Positions 27,887 through 37,081 of a stretch of DNA of 64,000 nucleotides are shown piece after piece. Made by a program: the position numbers and the translations under genes. The stretch spans positions 2,232,001 through 2,296,000 of the forward strand of contig OY776216.1 in NCBI GenBank assembly GCA_963675435.1, given 5' to 3'. This stretch comes from Saccharicrinis sp963675435. Its GTDB lineage: Bacteria > Bacteroidota > Bacteroidia > Bacteroidales > Marinilabiliaceae. The notes beneath the pieces were generated by a model. The model was not told the origin of the DNA and did no database searches. It saw only the letters and a program-made list of their open reading frames with translations. Numbering within the stretch: the stretch's first letter is position 1; each line of letters starts with the position of its first letter.

Positions 27887-28663
27887 ATGAAACGATATTT
27901 TGTAATTGCAAAAACCTCAGTTGGCAACAAACACATCAACGAACAGGACTTGCTCCCTGCTTCCTGTAAACTGATTACAGGCATTGCAATAAACGCTCTG
28001 GTTAAAAAGGAATCGGAATTGGAAGATGTAACTCAGGATTTAGCTTTTCCCCAAGCTTTAATATCTGATTTGTTATTGACCGATGGCATTACCAACCTGT
28101 TCTATTCATACCTACGCACAAGGGTAAACGAAGCGGAAAGCAAAGACTTTTTTGAAAGTGACATACTTCCGGCAATAGTTGATATTCTGAGCAACAACAT
28201 CAAATTTACTTGCCTCGATGCAGAGCAACAAAGCAACCTGAATAACAGCATTGCAGAGCTTTTCAATACCCAATTTGCCGATTATCTCTACAACGAAGCC
28301 GGGCTTTTTGAAAAAGGTCAAACCATCACAAGCCTTGAATTTGCCGATTTGATAGCACAGGAAACATTAACTTTTGCCTATCTGCATAAATCCGATGTTT
28401 TTCTTCGTCCTGTTAAAGCATACAAACAGCCGGAACCTTATGAATGTGGGAACATCAGCCTATTGGTTAATGGCAACAGCTTTCTATTGCGTGATTACAT
28501 GCTTACCGCCAACAGAAAGGTTAAGCATTTAAGCAAAGAAGTTATCCCATTCCATGAGCTTTTGGAGGTAAACAGCAATATCCATACGGTTTTTAAGAGC
28601 AACAAAAACAGCGGAGACAATACGCTAACCATTAGAATCTACATCGAATATGAACACGAGTGA
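27887..28663 (+). CDS. Hypothetical 258-residue structural-type protein
   Basis: I start at the ATG at 27887 (MKRYFVIAKTS), since the upstream extension overlaps the small frame and is not protein-like. The protein is helical in its middle and beta-rich at its end (NTLTIRIYIEYEHE), matching the closing strands of its neighbours. It overlaps the next gene by 14 bases, indicating translational coupling. Function unknown; probably part of the particle assembly set. Confidence 0.62.
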   Translation: MKRYFVIAKTSVGNKHINEQDLLPASCKLITGIAINALVKKESELEDVTQDLAFPQALISDLLLTDGITNLFYSYLRTRVNEAESKDFFESDILPAIVDILSNNIKFTCLDAEQQSNLNNSIAELFNTQFADYLYNEAGLFEKGQTITSLEFADLIAQETLTFAYLHKSDVFLRPVKAYKQPEPYECGNISLLVNGNSFLLRDYMLTANRKVKHLSKEVIPFHELLEVNSNIHTVFKSNKNSGDNTLTIRIYIEYEHE

Positions 28664-29000
28664 GTTATTACATACCATCGCAAAAGACCGTGTATCAGGA
28701 ATGCGAACCATCGACAGCTACCAATTAAAACCAACGGTGATAATGGTAACAGGTGCGGATATTTCGCTGGACCTGAAAAACGATATGTGGATTCTGAACA
28801 CCAAAGGTCTGCCAAGCTCCATTGATGAAATGGAACTCATTAGTAGCGACAATGTGTTTACCGCTACACCCGAAGAATACGACTTTATGGATGAGTACCG
28901 CTACCAGGTATTCACCGATTACATAGACATCAAAACCCAAACGGAAAACTTTAAGCCTTACCGATTGGAGTTTGTAAAGATTATTCCCCACCGAAATTAA
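28650..29000 (+). CDS. Hypothetical 116-residue beta-rich protein
   Basis: The sequence alternates in beta-strand fashion (PTVIMVTGADISLDL, YRLEFVKIIPH) and has no membrane segment. It is coupled by overlap to the previous gene and seven bases from the next. The fourth small beta-rich product in a row, it may be a minor capsid, spike or penton-like protein. Confidence 0.6.
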   Translation: MNTSELLHTIAKDRVSGMRTIDSYQLKPTVIMVTGADISLDLKNDMWILNTKGLPSSIDEMELISSDNVFTATPEEYDFMDEYRYQVFTDYIDIKTQTENFKPYRLEFVKIIPHRN

Positions 29001-29007
29001 TACAGCT

Positions 29008-30129
29008 ATGTTGGATTACAGAGAGCAAATACAAAGCATATACGAGTTTATAAAGCGTTCGGAGGACGAGCAAAAGTACCCTTACGCTTACGAAATATAC
29101 CTGGTTACCGCAGCACAGGAAACGGCACTCACTTCAAGAACCTCCGGAACGGATAAGTTTAACCGTGACATTGAAAGTGCCATCGAAAAAGCAAAGCAGT
29201 CTCACGGTTCACTCAGGGTTGATGTGTTCGGAGGTAAAAGTCCCAATGCACGAAGCCTGAACAGTTACACGGTGAATATCAGCAAGCTTTTGAACCCACC
29301 CAAAGAACCCATTGAGAGAGCAGAAATACAAACCATTATCCAAGAGGAAATGAAACAGAGCCAAATCCAAAACAACACCAATGGATTGGGTGAACTGGAT
29401 TCCTTGTTAGGATTGTTTTCAGGAGATAACCCTGCCGTAAAATCAAAGCTTGATGGTCTGTTCGGGGTGTTCAATGCCTTATCGGGCAACAATAAAGAGG
29501 TTGAGCGAATCAGTTACCAAAAGCAGTTGGATGATTTTAAGTTCGAGACACGCTACAATACTTTGGAAGAAAAGTACGAGCGTTTACGCAATGAAAACGC
29601 AGAACTACGTGCCGAAAAAGACCGCTATCAAAGCGAAAACAGGGAACTAAAAACCGATAAGACAGACCTTGAAAGTCGCCTTGCCGGGTATGCTCCCAAT
29701 GAAGTAATGAAGCGAGTTGCCACAGGTGCATTGGTCGGTATCGGTTCACGCTTGCTTACCAACAGTCCAAAAACAGCAGAGTTGTTGGGACTATCCGCAG
29801 AGGAACTCAAAGGAGCTTTGGGAATGCTTGATGATACCGAGGAAGAATCGGCACAACTACCTGAAACCAATGTTGAGATTACTGACATAGGTACAGCTAA
29901 TACACCTGAAGACCGCAAGAAAGCTGAGATTATCAAAAAACTATCCGATGCCCTTATGACATGGGAACTGCAAGATGTAGCCAAGATTGCAAACATCGTT
30001 GGCTTATGCCTTGACAAAGCGGAGCTGATTAATAAAACCCTCCTGTTCCTGAATCAAGCTGTGAATGGCATATCAGAGCAGGAACCGGGAAGCGCAGAGT
30101 TTGATAACGAAGATTTAGATAACGATTAA
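29008..30129 (+). CDS. Coiled-coil protein, candidate assembly or scaffold factor
   Basis: The 373-residue protein has an alpha/beta N-terminal domain (1-110), a linker with NGLGELDSLLG (about 125), a clear coiled coil (about 165-220, YNTLEEKYERLRNENAEL...), a glycine-rich segment (ALVGIGSRLL) and an acidic C-terminus. Such layouts are common in scaffolding or oligomer-organising phage proteins. The family is not recognised. Confidence 0.58.
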   Translation: MLDYREQIQSIYEFIKRSEDEQKYPYAYEIYLVTAAQETALTSRTSGTDKFNRDIESAIEKAKQSHGSLRVDVFGGKSPNARSLNSYTVNISKLLNPPKEPIERAEIQTIIQEEMKQSQIQNNTNGLGELDSLLGLFSGDNPAVKSKLDGLFGVFNALSGNNKEVERISYQKQLDDFKFETRYNTLEEKYERLRNENAELRAEKDRYQSENRELKTDKTDLESRLAGYAPNEVMKRVATGALVGIGSRLLTNSPKTAELLGLSAEELKGALGMLDDTEEESAQLPETNVEITDIGTANTPEDRKKAEIIKKLSDALMTWELQDVAKIANIVGLCLDKAELINKTLLFLNQAVNGISEQEPGSAEFDNEDLDND

Positions 30130-30140
30130 TACATACGATT

Positions 30141-30317
30141 ATGAGAAAGTTTAAAGTAGGAATCACCATTGAGGCTGACAGTACCGAAGTCGTTCAGCAA
30201 GTAGGAAACCTTTTGCAAAATGCAGTCAACAAAGTTGAGCAACAGGACATGATTAAGCTTTTGACCAAGGTTGCCAAGAACCCTAAGATTGTAAAGACCG
30301 CATTACGATACATTTAA
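30141..30317 (+). CDS. Small 58-residue hypothetical protein
   Basis: ATG at 30141 opens a 58-codon frame (MRKFKVGITIEADST...) ending at 30317. The pattern is one or two beta strands then an amphipathic helix (VVQQVGNLLQNAVNKVEQQ). It sits 11 bases after the preceding gene and 12 before the next, on the same strand, with good codon use, so I consider it real. Confidence 0.6.
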   Translation: MRKFKVGITIEADSTEVVQQVGNLLQNAVNKVEQQDMIKLLTKVAKNPKIVKTALRYI

Positions 30318-30329
30318 AAAATCAGCTCC

Positions 30330-30806
30330 GTGCAACAGTTACCACCAGTAAATAAAGCAACATTAATAGCCAATGGCATTAAATACGGATTGCCCATTTT
30401 GGGCGTTGGTATCGGTATTTATGCCGTTAAGAAGCTTTTGTTTAAAAAGAATCCTGATGGCACTTCATCAAGAGTTGCTCCATCAATAAAAGATACGGTT
30501 ATCGACAGGCAAAACCTGACAATTTCTGCTTCTGATGCTGCTTTATATGCCAATACGCTGTACGGTGCAATGCTCGACTTTGGTACAGATGAAAAGGTCA
30601 TTTACTCCACCATTGATAAGATACAATCTAAAGATGACATGCTATTGGTGATTAAAGCCTTTGGCATGAAACAGTATTTGTGGGGAACCAGGGCAGCGTT
30701 TTTAGGTCAGGATTTTAACCTGATTGGCTGGTTCAGACAGGAACTAAGCGAAAGTGAAATTTCCAAAATCAAACCCAAGTTCGACAGTTGGGGAATCCCT
30801 CTCTAA
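30330..30806 (+). CDS. Single-helix membrane protein with annexin-like stretch
   Basis: The frame starts with GTG at 30330. Residues 15-33 (GIKYGLPILGVGIGIYAVKKLLF) form one membrane helix; the rest is soluble. LDFGTDEKVIYSTIDKIQSKDDMLLVI resembles the GTDE...I helix pattern of annexin repeats, though at this length the similarity may be chance. Membrane anchoring fits an internal-membrane virus or a secretion-linked role. Confidence 0.6.
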   Translation: MQQLPPVNKATLIANGIKYGLPILGVGIGIYAVKKLLFKKNPDGTSSRVAPSIKDTVIDRQNLTISASDAALYANTLYGAMLDFGTDEKVIYSTIDKIQSKDDMLLVIKAFGMKQYLWGTRAAFLGQDFNLIGWFRQELSESEISKIKPKFDSWGIPL

Positions 30807-30823
30807 ACTCTAACAATAAAGCT

Positions 30824-31429
30824 ATGGACAAGAAGAAAAAGATATTATTTATTTCGGGAGGGGTGTTAACCACAGGGGCAATAGTTACCACAATTGTAAT
30901 GATTCGCAGACGAAACAAACGCAAGCGTGGACTATTGCCTCCTCGTGGTTCAAACGTTCTAACTACCAACAATAACGAACTGCCCTCAAACTTTCAGAAT
31001 TGGAACGGTGGCAATACCTACCTCTCAAATGCACCCAGAGGAATACGCAACAACAATCCGGGAAACCTGATTTTCACCAACATCAAATGGAATGGTAAAC
31101 TACCCAAGGAGCAAAATAAAGACAGGCGTTTTGAAATGTTCATAGCTCCGGTTTATGGTATTCGTGCAATGATTAAAGACCTCAAGCACGACATTGAAAA
31201 GGGCAAGAATACAGTACCGTTATTGGTTGAAGAATATGCACCCCGATTTGAAAATAATACAGACCATTACATCCACACGGTTTGTAAGGATTTAAAGGTC
31301 AGCAAGAGTGCAAAGCTTCTGCCTACAAAAAATACACTTCGCTTATTGGTGCTTTCAATGACAAAGGTTGAGACAGGTGGTAATTACGTCTCCAACCAAT
31401 TGTTTGAGCAAGCCTATGCAATGATTTAG
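30824..31429 (+). CDS. Membrane-anchored lysozyme-like protein (P5-type)
   Basis: I start at the ATG at 30824 (MDKKKKILFISGG), just after the previous stop. A membrane helix (residues 5-24) is followed by a basic linker and then a domain beginning RGIRNNNPGNL, with FEMFIAPVYGIRAMIKDL and VEEYAPRFENNTDHYI. These blocks match the Bacteroidota family often labelled structural protein P5, a lysozyme-like or transglycosylase-type phage protein. A membrane-tethered muramidase would help DNA delivery across peptidoglycan. Confidence 0.7.
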   Translation: MDKKKKILFISGGVLTTGAIVTTIVMIRRRNKRKRGLLPPRGSNVLTTNNNELPSNFQNWNGGNTYLSNAPRGIRNNNPGNLIFTNIKWNGKLPKEQNKDRRFEMFIAPVYGIRAMIKDLKHDIEKGKNTVPLLVEEYAPRFENNTDHYIHTVCKDLKVSKSAKLLPTKNTLRLLVLSMTKVETGGNYVSNQLFEQAYAMI

Positions 31430-33010
31430 CAATTAAAAGACTTTAGATATGGGAACGATAAAAATGTTTAGGGGAACAACCCCACCGTTATTGAAAAAAG
31501 GCGAATGGGCTTCGGATGGCCAGTACGCTTATTTGGGTATGGAACACGAGCAATACAAGGTGTTTCAGGGCGTGTTTGACATGAGTAAAGACCAGCAGAT
31601 AACAGGTTTTGAATACGATGTTGAGCGCAAAGCGATTATTATTCCTTCGGGAACTCCTTTTTCAAAGCTGCAAAGGCTGTTTGATTCCCTGCCCAAAGCA
31701 TTGAAGTACCATACAAACAAAAGTGCGAGTATCAGCATCATGTTTGAGGATGGTACTTACATCAACGATTTAGGAACGTTCCTGGTCCTTCGTGATTTCT
31801 CTTACCAAATCAACATCTGCTCATTGAGCAATAAGGTGGATGGTGTGGTTGGAACATACGTTAAACCTGTAATTTTCCAGAGTGATAAGGCTATTGAGAT
31901 TTACAATAGTGCTATCAATTTTGCAGACATACGATTTGAATATACCGATGCCGGAAGTGGTGCAATTGCTTTTCTGAACAGTACCACCAACATTGACGAT
32001 TGCTGTTTTGAGGCAAAGGTCAATCAGTCGTGTGTATTTGACAGAGGCTACAACAAGATTGTGTTTTCAGATACCTACTTCAAGATGAACCGGGATATTC
32101 AGGACACGATACTTGACAGGGCTTCGGTTGGTTCATTCATCAATATTGCACGTTCAAAATCCGCTCCGGAATACAGACCAAAAACCATTGTTCAGCAAAT
32201 TAGCGGAGGTTTGATTATCGCCGGGAATGTTGAAGACTTGCTCATTTCAGAGAAAAGTCCTGTGTATATGCCCAATGGTGGTATCGAGGTACATGGCGGT
32301 TTTGTGACCGACCCTGATGGTAATATCAATATTGCCATTCCGACAAAGCTTTCGCAGTTGGAAAACGATATGAACCTGACTTCCAATTTTGAAGAATTGC
32401 AAAACAAACCAACAACCATTAGTGCAGAACAGGCAACGGCAATTGAGAACAATAATAAAAAGAGCAGCTACCCACAAGCAGATGCAGAAAAGCTTGCAGG
32501 GATTGAGGAAGGTGCTACTGCCGGGGCAGATTGGAATGCAAATGTTGCCAATAAGCCAACTACCATATCGGCAGAACAATCGGCAGCTATCGAGGCAAAT
32601 TCGCAAAAGCGTTCATATCCCGAAGCGGATGAAAACAAGCTTGCCGGGATTGAAGAAAATGCCACCGTTGGAGCAGATTGGGACACGAATGTGCAAAACA
32701 AACCTGTAACCATCTCCCCACAACAAGCAGCCGATATTGAAGCCAATAACGCAAAACGCAGTTATCCGCAAGCCGATGAAGACAAGCTTTCAGGCATTGA
32801 GGAAAATGCAACTGCCGGGGCTGATTGGGAAACCAATATTGCCAATAAGCCTACTACAATTTCCGAGGAACAGGCTACGGCAATTGAAGCGAACACAGCT
32901 AAACGTTCTTATCCCGAAGCTGAAGAAAACAAATTAGCAGGAATTGAAGAAGGTGCTACTGTTGGAGCTGATTGGGACACCAATATTCAAAATAAACCTG
33001 TTACTATATC

Positions 33011-33418
33011 GGTAGAACAGGCAGTAGCTATTGAGGCAAATACCGAAAAGCGAAGCTACCCACAAGCCGATGAAGATAAGCTTTCAGGCGTAGAAGAAAA
33101 CGCAACTGCCGGAGCGGATTGGGAAACGAATATTGCCAATAAGCCTACCACTATTTCAGAGGAACAAGCAACCGCCATTGAAGCAAACACGGCAAAACGT
33201 TCATACCCCGAAGCGGATGAAAACAAACTTGGAGGGATTGAAGAAGGTGCAACTGTTGGAGCGGATTGGGAAACAAATATTCAGAATAAACCTGTTACCA
33301 TTTCGGCAGAACAGGCAGCAGCCATTGAAACAAACGCCCAAAAACGTAGTTACCCACAGGCTGACCAGGACAAACTTTCGGGTATTGAAGAAAACGCAAC
33401 TGCCGGAGCGGATTGGGA
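33011..33418 (+). repeat. First copy of a 408-bp direct repeat inside the fibre gene
   Basis: It matches 35773-36180 with one difference that I can see (G at 33246, A at 36008). The pair arose by tandem duplication of three 147-bp repeat units (441 bp). The two copies now bracket the IS66 element. Confidence 0.9.
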
Positions 33419-33517
33419 CACCAATATTCAAAATAAACCTGTTACCATATCGGTAGAACGTAAGCATACTGTTATTTACACATTGGATATTACCAGGGAT
33501 TTTGAGAGCTTGCTAAC

Positions 33518-33841
33518 ATGAAAACAAGAGTAATAGAAGGTCATGCAGAAATACGAAGAATCGTAGATCTGTGGCATAAAAGTAAGAGTCAAATAAGACA
33601 ATCTGATTTTTGTAAGAAAGAAGGAATTTCTGTGGGTTCACTTAAATATTGGATAACAAAGTTTAATAAAGAGCAGGCCTCAAAACAATCAGGTCCATGC
33701 CGTACCGGATTTATCCCTGTCAAAGTTGAAAATACAGCAGAACAAACCTATCAAGAGATTGAATTTCCCAATGGAGTAATATTTCGTTATAGCCAAGGAT
33801 TTTCAATAGAAACAATTAAAGAACTCATCAAATTGTATTGA
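33518..33841 (+). CDS. tnpA: IS66 accessory protein TnpA
   Basis: The 107-residue protein has a helix-turn-helix of the IS66 TnpA type (RQSDFCKKEGISVGSLKYWITKF, residues 27-50) and the usual C-terminal strand segment GFIPVKVEN. It precedes tnpB by one base. Confidence 0.88.
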   Translation: MKTRVIEGHAEIRRIVDLWHKSKSQIRQSDFCKKEGISVGSLKYWITKFNKEQASKQSGPCRTGFIPVKVENTAEQTYQEIEFPNGVIFRYSQGFSIETIKELIKLY

Positions 33842-33842
33842 T

Positions 33843-34205
33843 ATGTTTACATTGTCATCCGATCTAAAATTTCAATTATACGGACAAGCTACGGATATGC
33901 GAAAAAGTTTCGATGGGCTATGTGGCCTTGTTAAAAATAATCTTGGGGAATCACCATTGAATGGCGATGTCTATGTTTTTATCAATAAAAATAGAAACAA
34001 AATAAAACTTTTACATTGGAAAGGAAGTGGATTTGTTTTGTATTATAAAAGGCTTGAAAAAGGCACTTTTGAATATCCCAGATATGATATAAATGAAGGG
34101 AGTTATGTTTTAAGTTATGCTCAAATGGTTATGTTGATAGATGGTATTTGTATCACAAACCTTAGACGAAAAAAAAGGTTTTCACTAGAAGATAAAATGC
34201 ATTAA
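33843..34205 (+). CDS. tnpB: IS66 accessory protein TnpB (Orf2)
   Basis: The 120-residue protein shows the IS66 Orf2 signature: TDMRKSFDGLCGLV, GDVYVFINKNRNKIKLLHW and GFVLYYKRLEKGTFEYP. It is required with TnpA for IS66 transposition in the family. It is coupled to tnpA. Confidence 0.92.
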   Translation: MFTLSSDLKFQLYGQATDMRKSFDGLCGLVKNNLGESPLNGDVYVFINKNRNKIKLLHWKGSGFVLYYKRLEKGTFEYPRYDINEGSYVLSYAQMVMLIDGICITNLRRKKRFSLEDKMH

Positions 34206-34243
34206 ATCCATTGATATCACAAGGGTTTTGATTATTTTTAAGC

Positions 34244-35725
34244 GTGGAAATCAAAACAAAAGACATACATGAAGAAGTCGTTTCTAAGGCAGAATATGAA
34301 AAGCTTTTGGCTGAACATAATTACTTAAAGCATCAGTTAAAAGAGCTTCAAAGACTAATTTTTGGCAGTAAAAGTGAACGTTTTGTACCCACATCACAAG
34401 AAGCTTCTCAATTAGATTTATTTGGTGAAAAAACAGAGGAAGCAGAAACAGAAGTTGAACAAATTAATTACACCAGAAAAAAGCCAGAGAAAGAAAAGAA
34501 GACTCCCATTCGCATAAAAATATCAGATCATTTTCCACGAGTAGAAGAAATAATTGAACCAGAGTTGATTGAGCCAGGTTCAAGAAAAATTGGTGAAGAG
34601 ATAACTGAAATATTAGAATATAATCCTGCTCAAATATTTGTTAGGAAAATTATTCGTCCAAAATATGCAAAACCAAACAATCAAGGCGTTGTTATTGCTG
34701 AATTGCCATCCTTGCCAATACCCAAAGGAAATGCTGGAGCAAGTTTATTAGCTTATATATTGGTTGCAAAATATGTTGATCATCTTCCTTTTTATCGTCA
34801 AATACAGATCTTCAAACGTAGTAAGCTGTATTTAACCAATTCCACAATGAATGGATGGTTTAACAAAGCAACTGATCTATTGGATTCTTTGTATCACTTA
34901 ATGGAAAAAGAAGTTTTAAATTGTGATTATTTACAAGCTGATGAATCTCCAATTGGAGTTCAGGATTCACAAAAGAAAGGCGCTTTATTTTCAGGATACC
35001 AATGGGTTTATCGATCACCCGAGCAAGGATTAGTTCTTTTTAAATATCATCCGGGTAGAAATAAAGATGCACCAGAAGAGACGCTGAAAAATTTTAACGG
35101 TTCATTGCAAACTGATGGTTATATTGCGTATCAAAGCATGGAAACCAAAGGACATATTGTGCTTTTAGCTTGCATGGCACATGCCCGGCGTTATTTTGAT
35201 AAAGCTTTGAACTACGACAAAGATATGGCAGAGTATATGCTTAAAAAGATGCAGAAGCTTTATAAAATAGAAAGAACAGCAAAAGAGCGTTTGATAAATC
35301 ATAACACCTTACAAAGGTACAGAAACATATATGCAAGACCTATCCTAATTGAAATAGAACAATGGCTAAAAAGCAACATTAATAAAGTGGTACCCCAGAG
35401 TCCAATTGGAAAAGCAATTACCTATACATACAATCTCTGGCCTAGATTAAAAGCCTACATTGATAATGGTAAATATGAAATCGATAATAATAAGATTGAA
35501 AATGCTATACGTCCATTAGCTTTAGGTCGGAAAAACTATTTGTTTGCAGGTTCACATAGTGCAGCACAAAAAGCTGCCATGATGTATTCTTTTTTTGCTA
35601 CATGTAAAATTAATGATGTAAATCCGTTAGAATGGTTAACCTTTGTACTTGAAAGAATACAAGATTATAAAACATCTCAATTAAAAGAACTTCTACCTCA
35701 AAATTGGAAAACCATTAAGAACTAA
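34244..35725 (+). CDS. tnpC: IS66 DDE transposase TnpC
   Basis: The 493-residue protein starts with GTG. It has a coiled N-terminus (LLAEHNYLKHQLKELQRLIFGSKSERF), then DDE residues in LQADESPIG and LQTDGYIAYQ and the Glu in NKIENAIRPLALGRKNYLFAGS. Full length, no damage visible. Confidence 0.92.
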   Translation: MEIKTKDIHEEVVSKAEYEKLLAEHNYLKHQLKELQRLIFGSKSERFVPTSQEASQLDLFGEKTEEAETEVEQINYTRKKPEKEKKTPIRIKISDHFPRVEEIIEPELIEPGSRKIGEEITEILEYNPAQIFVRKIIRPKYAKPNNQGVVIAELPSLPIPKGNAGASLLAYILVAKYVDHLPFYRQIQIFKRSKLYLTNSTMNGWFNKATDLLDSLYHLMEKEVLNCDYLQADESPIGVQDSQKKGALFSGYQWVYRSPEQGLVLFKYHPGRNKDAPEETLKNFNGSLQTDGYIAYQSMETKGHIVLLACMAHARRYFDKALNYDKDMAEYMLKKMQKLYKIERTAKERLINHNTLQRYRNIYARPILIEIEQWLKSNINKVVPQSPIGKAITYTYNLWPRLKAYIDNGKYEIDNNKIENAIRPLALGRKNYLFAGSHSAAQKAAMMYSFFATCKINDVNPLEWLTFVLERIQDYKTSQLKELLPQNWKTIKN

Positions 35726-35772
35726 TCTCAGTATTTTCAATTTTCCAATAGTGTACTTTACAACACGGATAC

Positions 35773-36180
35773 GGTAGAACAGGCAGTAGCTATTGAGGCA
35801 AATACCGAAAAGCGAAGCTACCCACAAGCCGATGAAGATAAGCTTTCAGGCGTAGAAGAAAACGCAACTGCCGGAGCGGATTGGGAAACGAATATTGCCA
35901 ATAAGCCTACCACTATTTCAGAGGAACAAGCAACCGCCATTGAAGCAAACACGGCAAAACGTTCATACCCCGAAGCGGATGAAAACAAACTTGGAGGGAT
36001 TGAAGAAAGTGCAACTGTTGGAGCGGATTGGGAAACAAATATTCAGAATAAACCTGTTACCATTTCGGCAGAACAGGCAGCAGCCATTGAAACAAACGCC
36101 CAAAAACGTAGTTACCCACAGGCTGACCAGGACAAACTTTCGGGTATTGAAGAAAACGCAACTGCCGGAGCGGATTGGGA
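35773..36180 (+). repeat. Second copy of the 408-bp direct repeat, beyond the IS66 element
   Basis: Direct partner of 33011-33418. Recombination between them would remove the IS together with three repeat units and leave an in-frame fibre gene. Confidence 0.9.
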
Positions 36181-36567
36181 GACAAATATCGCCAATAAAC
36201 CTACTACCATAACAGCGGAACAAGCAACAGCTATTGAAGCCAATTCTGCCAAGAACTCTTATCCACAAGATGACAGGGAGAAACTTGTAAGCATTGAAAG
36301 AAATGCCACAGTTGGAGCTGATTGGGATGTCAACTTGCAGAACATTCCAGACTTCCTGAAAAAGTTCTTACAAGTCTATGCTGATTCCGGCATTTTCTCA
36401 GGTGAAGATTGGGAAACAAAGCTCGCAGAGATACTGAACTTCCAAATCAACTTCATGAAAAACTTCGTGGATGCCGATGTGGATAGCCTTTCGGTAGATG
36501 TTGCAGGGAACAACCTGAAGCTGACTTTCAAAGACGAAACAGACAAAACCATTGTACTCCAATAATT

Positions 36568-37068
36568 ATGAAAACATTAGTAATAGCAAGCCTTTTCACG
36601 GCATTTATAGCATTGGTAGTTTATCTTACCTCCATCATAGCGGTTCATGGCATCCGCAAGTCAATTTCCGATAGTAATTACTTTTTACGCAAACCTTACA
36701 AGCTTGTATTTGAAATAGTGATGTGGGTTTGTGGACTATCTATCATCATAACAGGTATTTTCATTAAAGCATCTGCCGATTGGTGGGTTATCGGAGGTGG
36801 TATCGGAATCTTTTTAGTCGGTGTATTTTCCGACTTTAAACGAAACCTATTTATCCGAATAGTTCACTATGTATCTGCAATTGGTGGTTTTTCACTCCTT
36901 GGATTAAGCTATTATTTCAGTTTCGGCAATATCGAATACACCATTATCATTGCTATATCAGCTTTGATAGCAATAGTTTTTGCAGATAAGCGAATTTGGT
37001 GTTTAGAGCTAACAATGGCAGCCGAAATATTCATAGGTCTTTTCTATTTGGCACACACAATCATGTAG
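36568..37068 (+). CDS. Hypothetical polytopic membrane protein
   Basis: The 166-residue protein has about five membrane helices (near residues 4-25, 47-65, 70-88, 98-118 and 125-162). It begins two bases after the fibre gene stop. No family recognised. It could serve in membrane remodelling or superinfection exclusion. Confidence 0.6.
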   Translation: MKTLVIASLFTAFIALVVYLTSIIAVHGIRKSISDSNYFLRKPYKLVFEIVMWVCGLSIIITGIFIKASADWWVIGGGIGIFLVGVFSDFKRNLFIRIVHYVSAIGGFSLLGLSYYFSFGNIEYTIIIAISALIAIVFADKRIWCLELTMAAEIFIGLFYLAHTIM

Positions 37069-37081
37069 TTCTGGTTTGTTC

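Larger units (their letters stand above)
33460..35772 (+). mobile_element. Complete IS66-family element with 8-bp target duplication GGTAGAAC
   Basis: The 2313-bp element runs from GTAAGCATAC to GTGTTGTAAAGTACAC read inward from the right end, which begins GTATCCG. The flanks are GGTAGAAC at 33452-33459 and 35773-35780, the 8-bp duplication typical of IS66. It carries the three standard genes tnpA, tnpB and tnpC, all open. Confidence 0.9.
31449..36565 (+). pseudogene. Repeat-containing fibre protein gene interrupted by an IS66 element
   Basis: Joining 31449-33459 to 35781-36565 restores one frame of about 930 residues. The N-terminal part (1-310) is beta-rich and resembles fibre adaptor and shaft domains. 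Then come eleven tandem repeats of 49 residues (consensus NKPxTISxEQAxAIEAN.xKRSYPxADExKLxGIEExATxGADW), seven before and four after the insertion, and a unique C-terminal domain of about 80 residues. Repeats with LxGIEExA are typical of phage fibres. The IS66 copy sits in repeat 8 with an 8-bp target duplication. In the current state translation stops at 33521 after a few IS-encoded codons. Confidence 0.85.

Noticed and set aside
30788..30823. Upstream in-frame extension of the P5-like muramidase
   Set aside because: It overlaps the end of the previous gene; the ATG at 30824 directly precedes the membrane helix.
33473..33521. Short C-terminal extension of the fibre frame as a real protein end
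   Set aside because: These codons belong to the IS66 left end; the true fibre frame resumes after 35780.
31449..36565. 147-bp repeats considered as a CRISPR array or satellite
   Set aside because: The repeats are translated in frame as 49-residue units of a fibre and have no repeat-spacer alternation.
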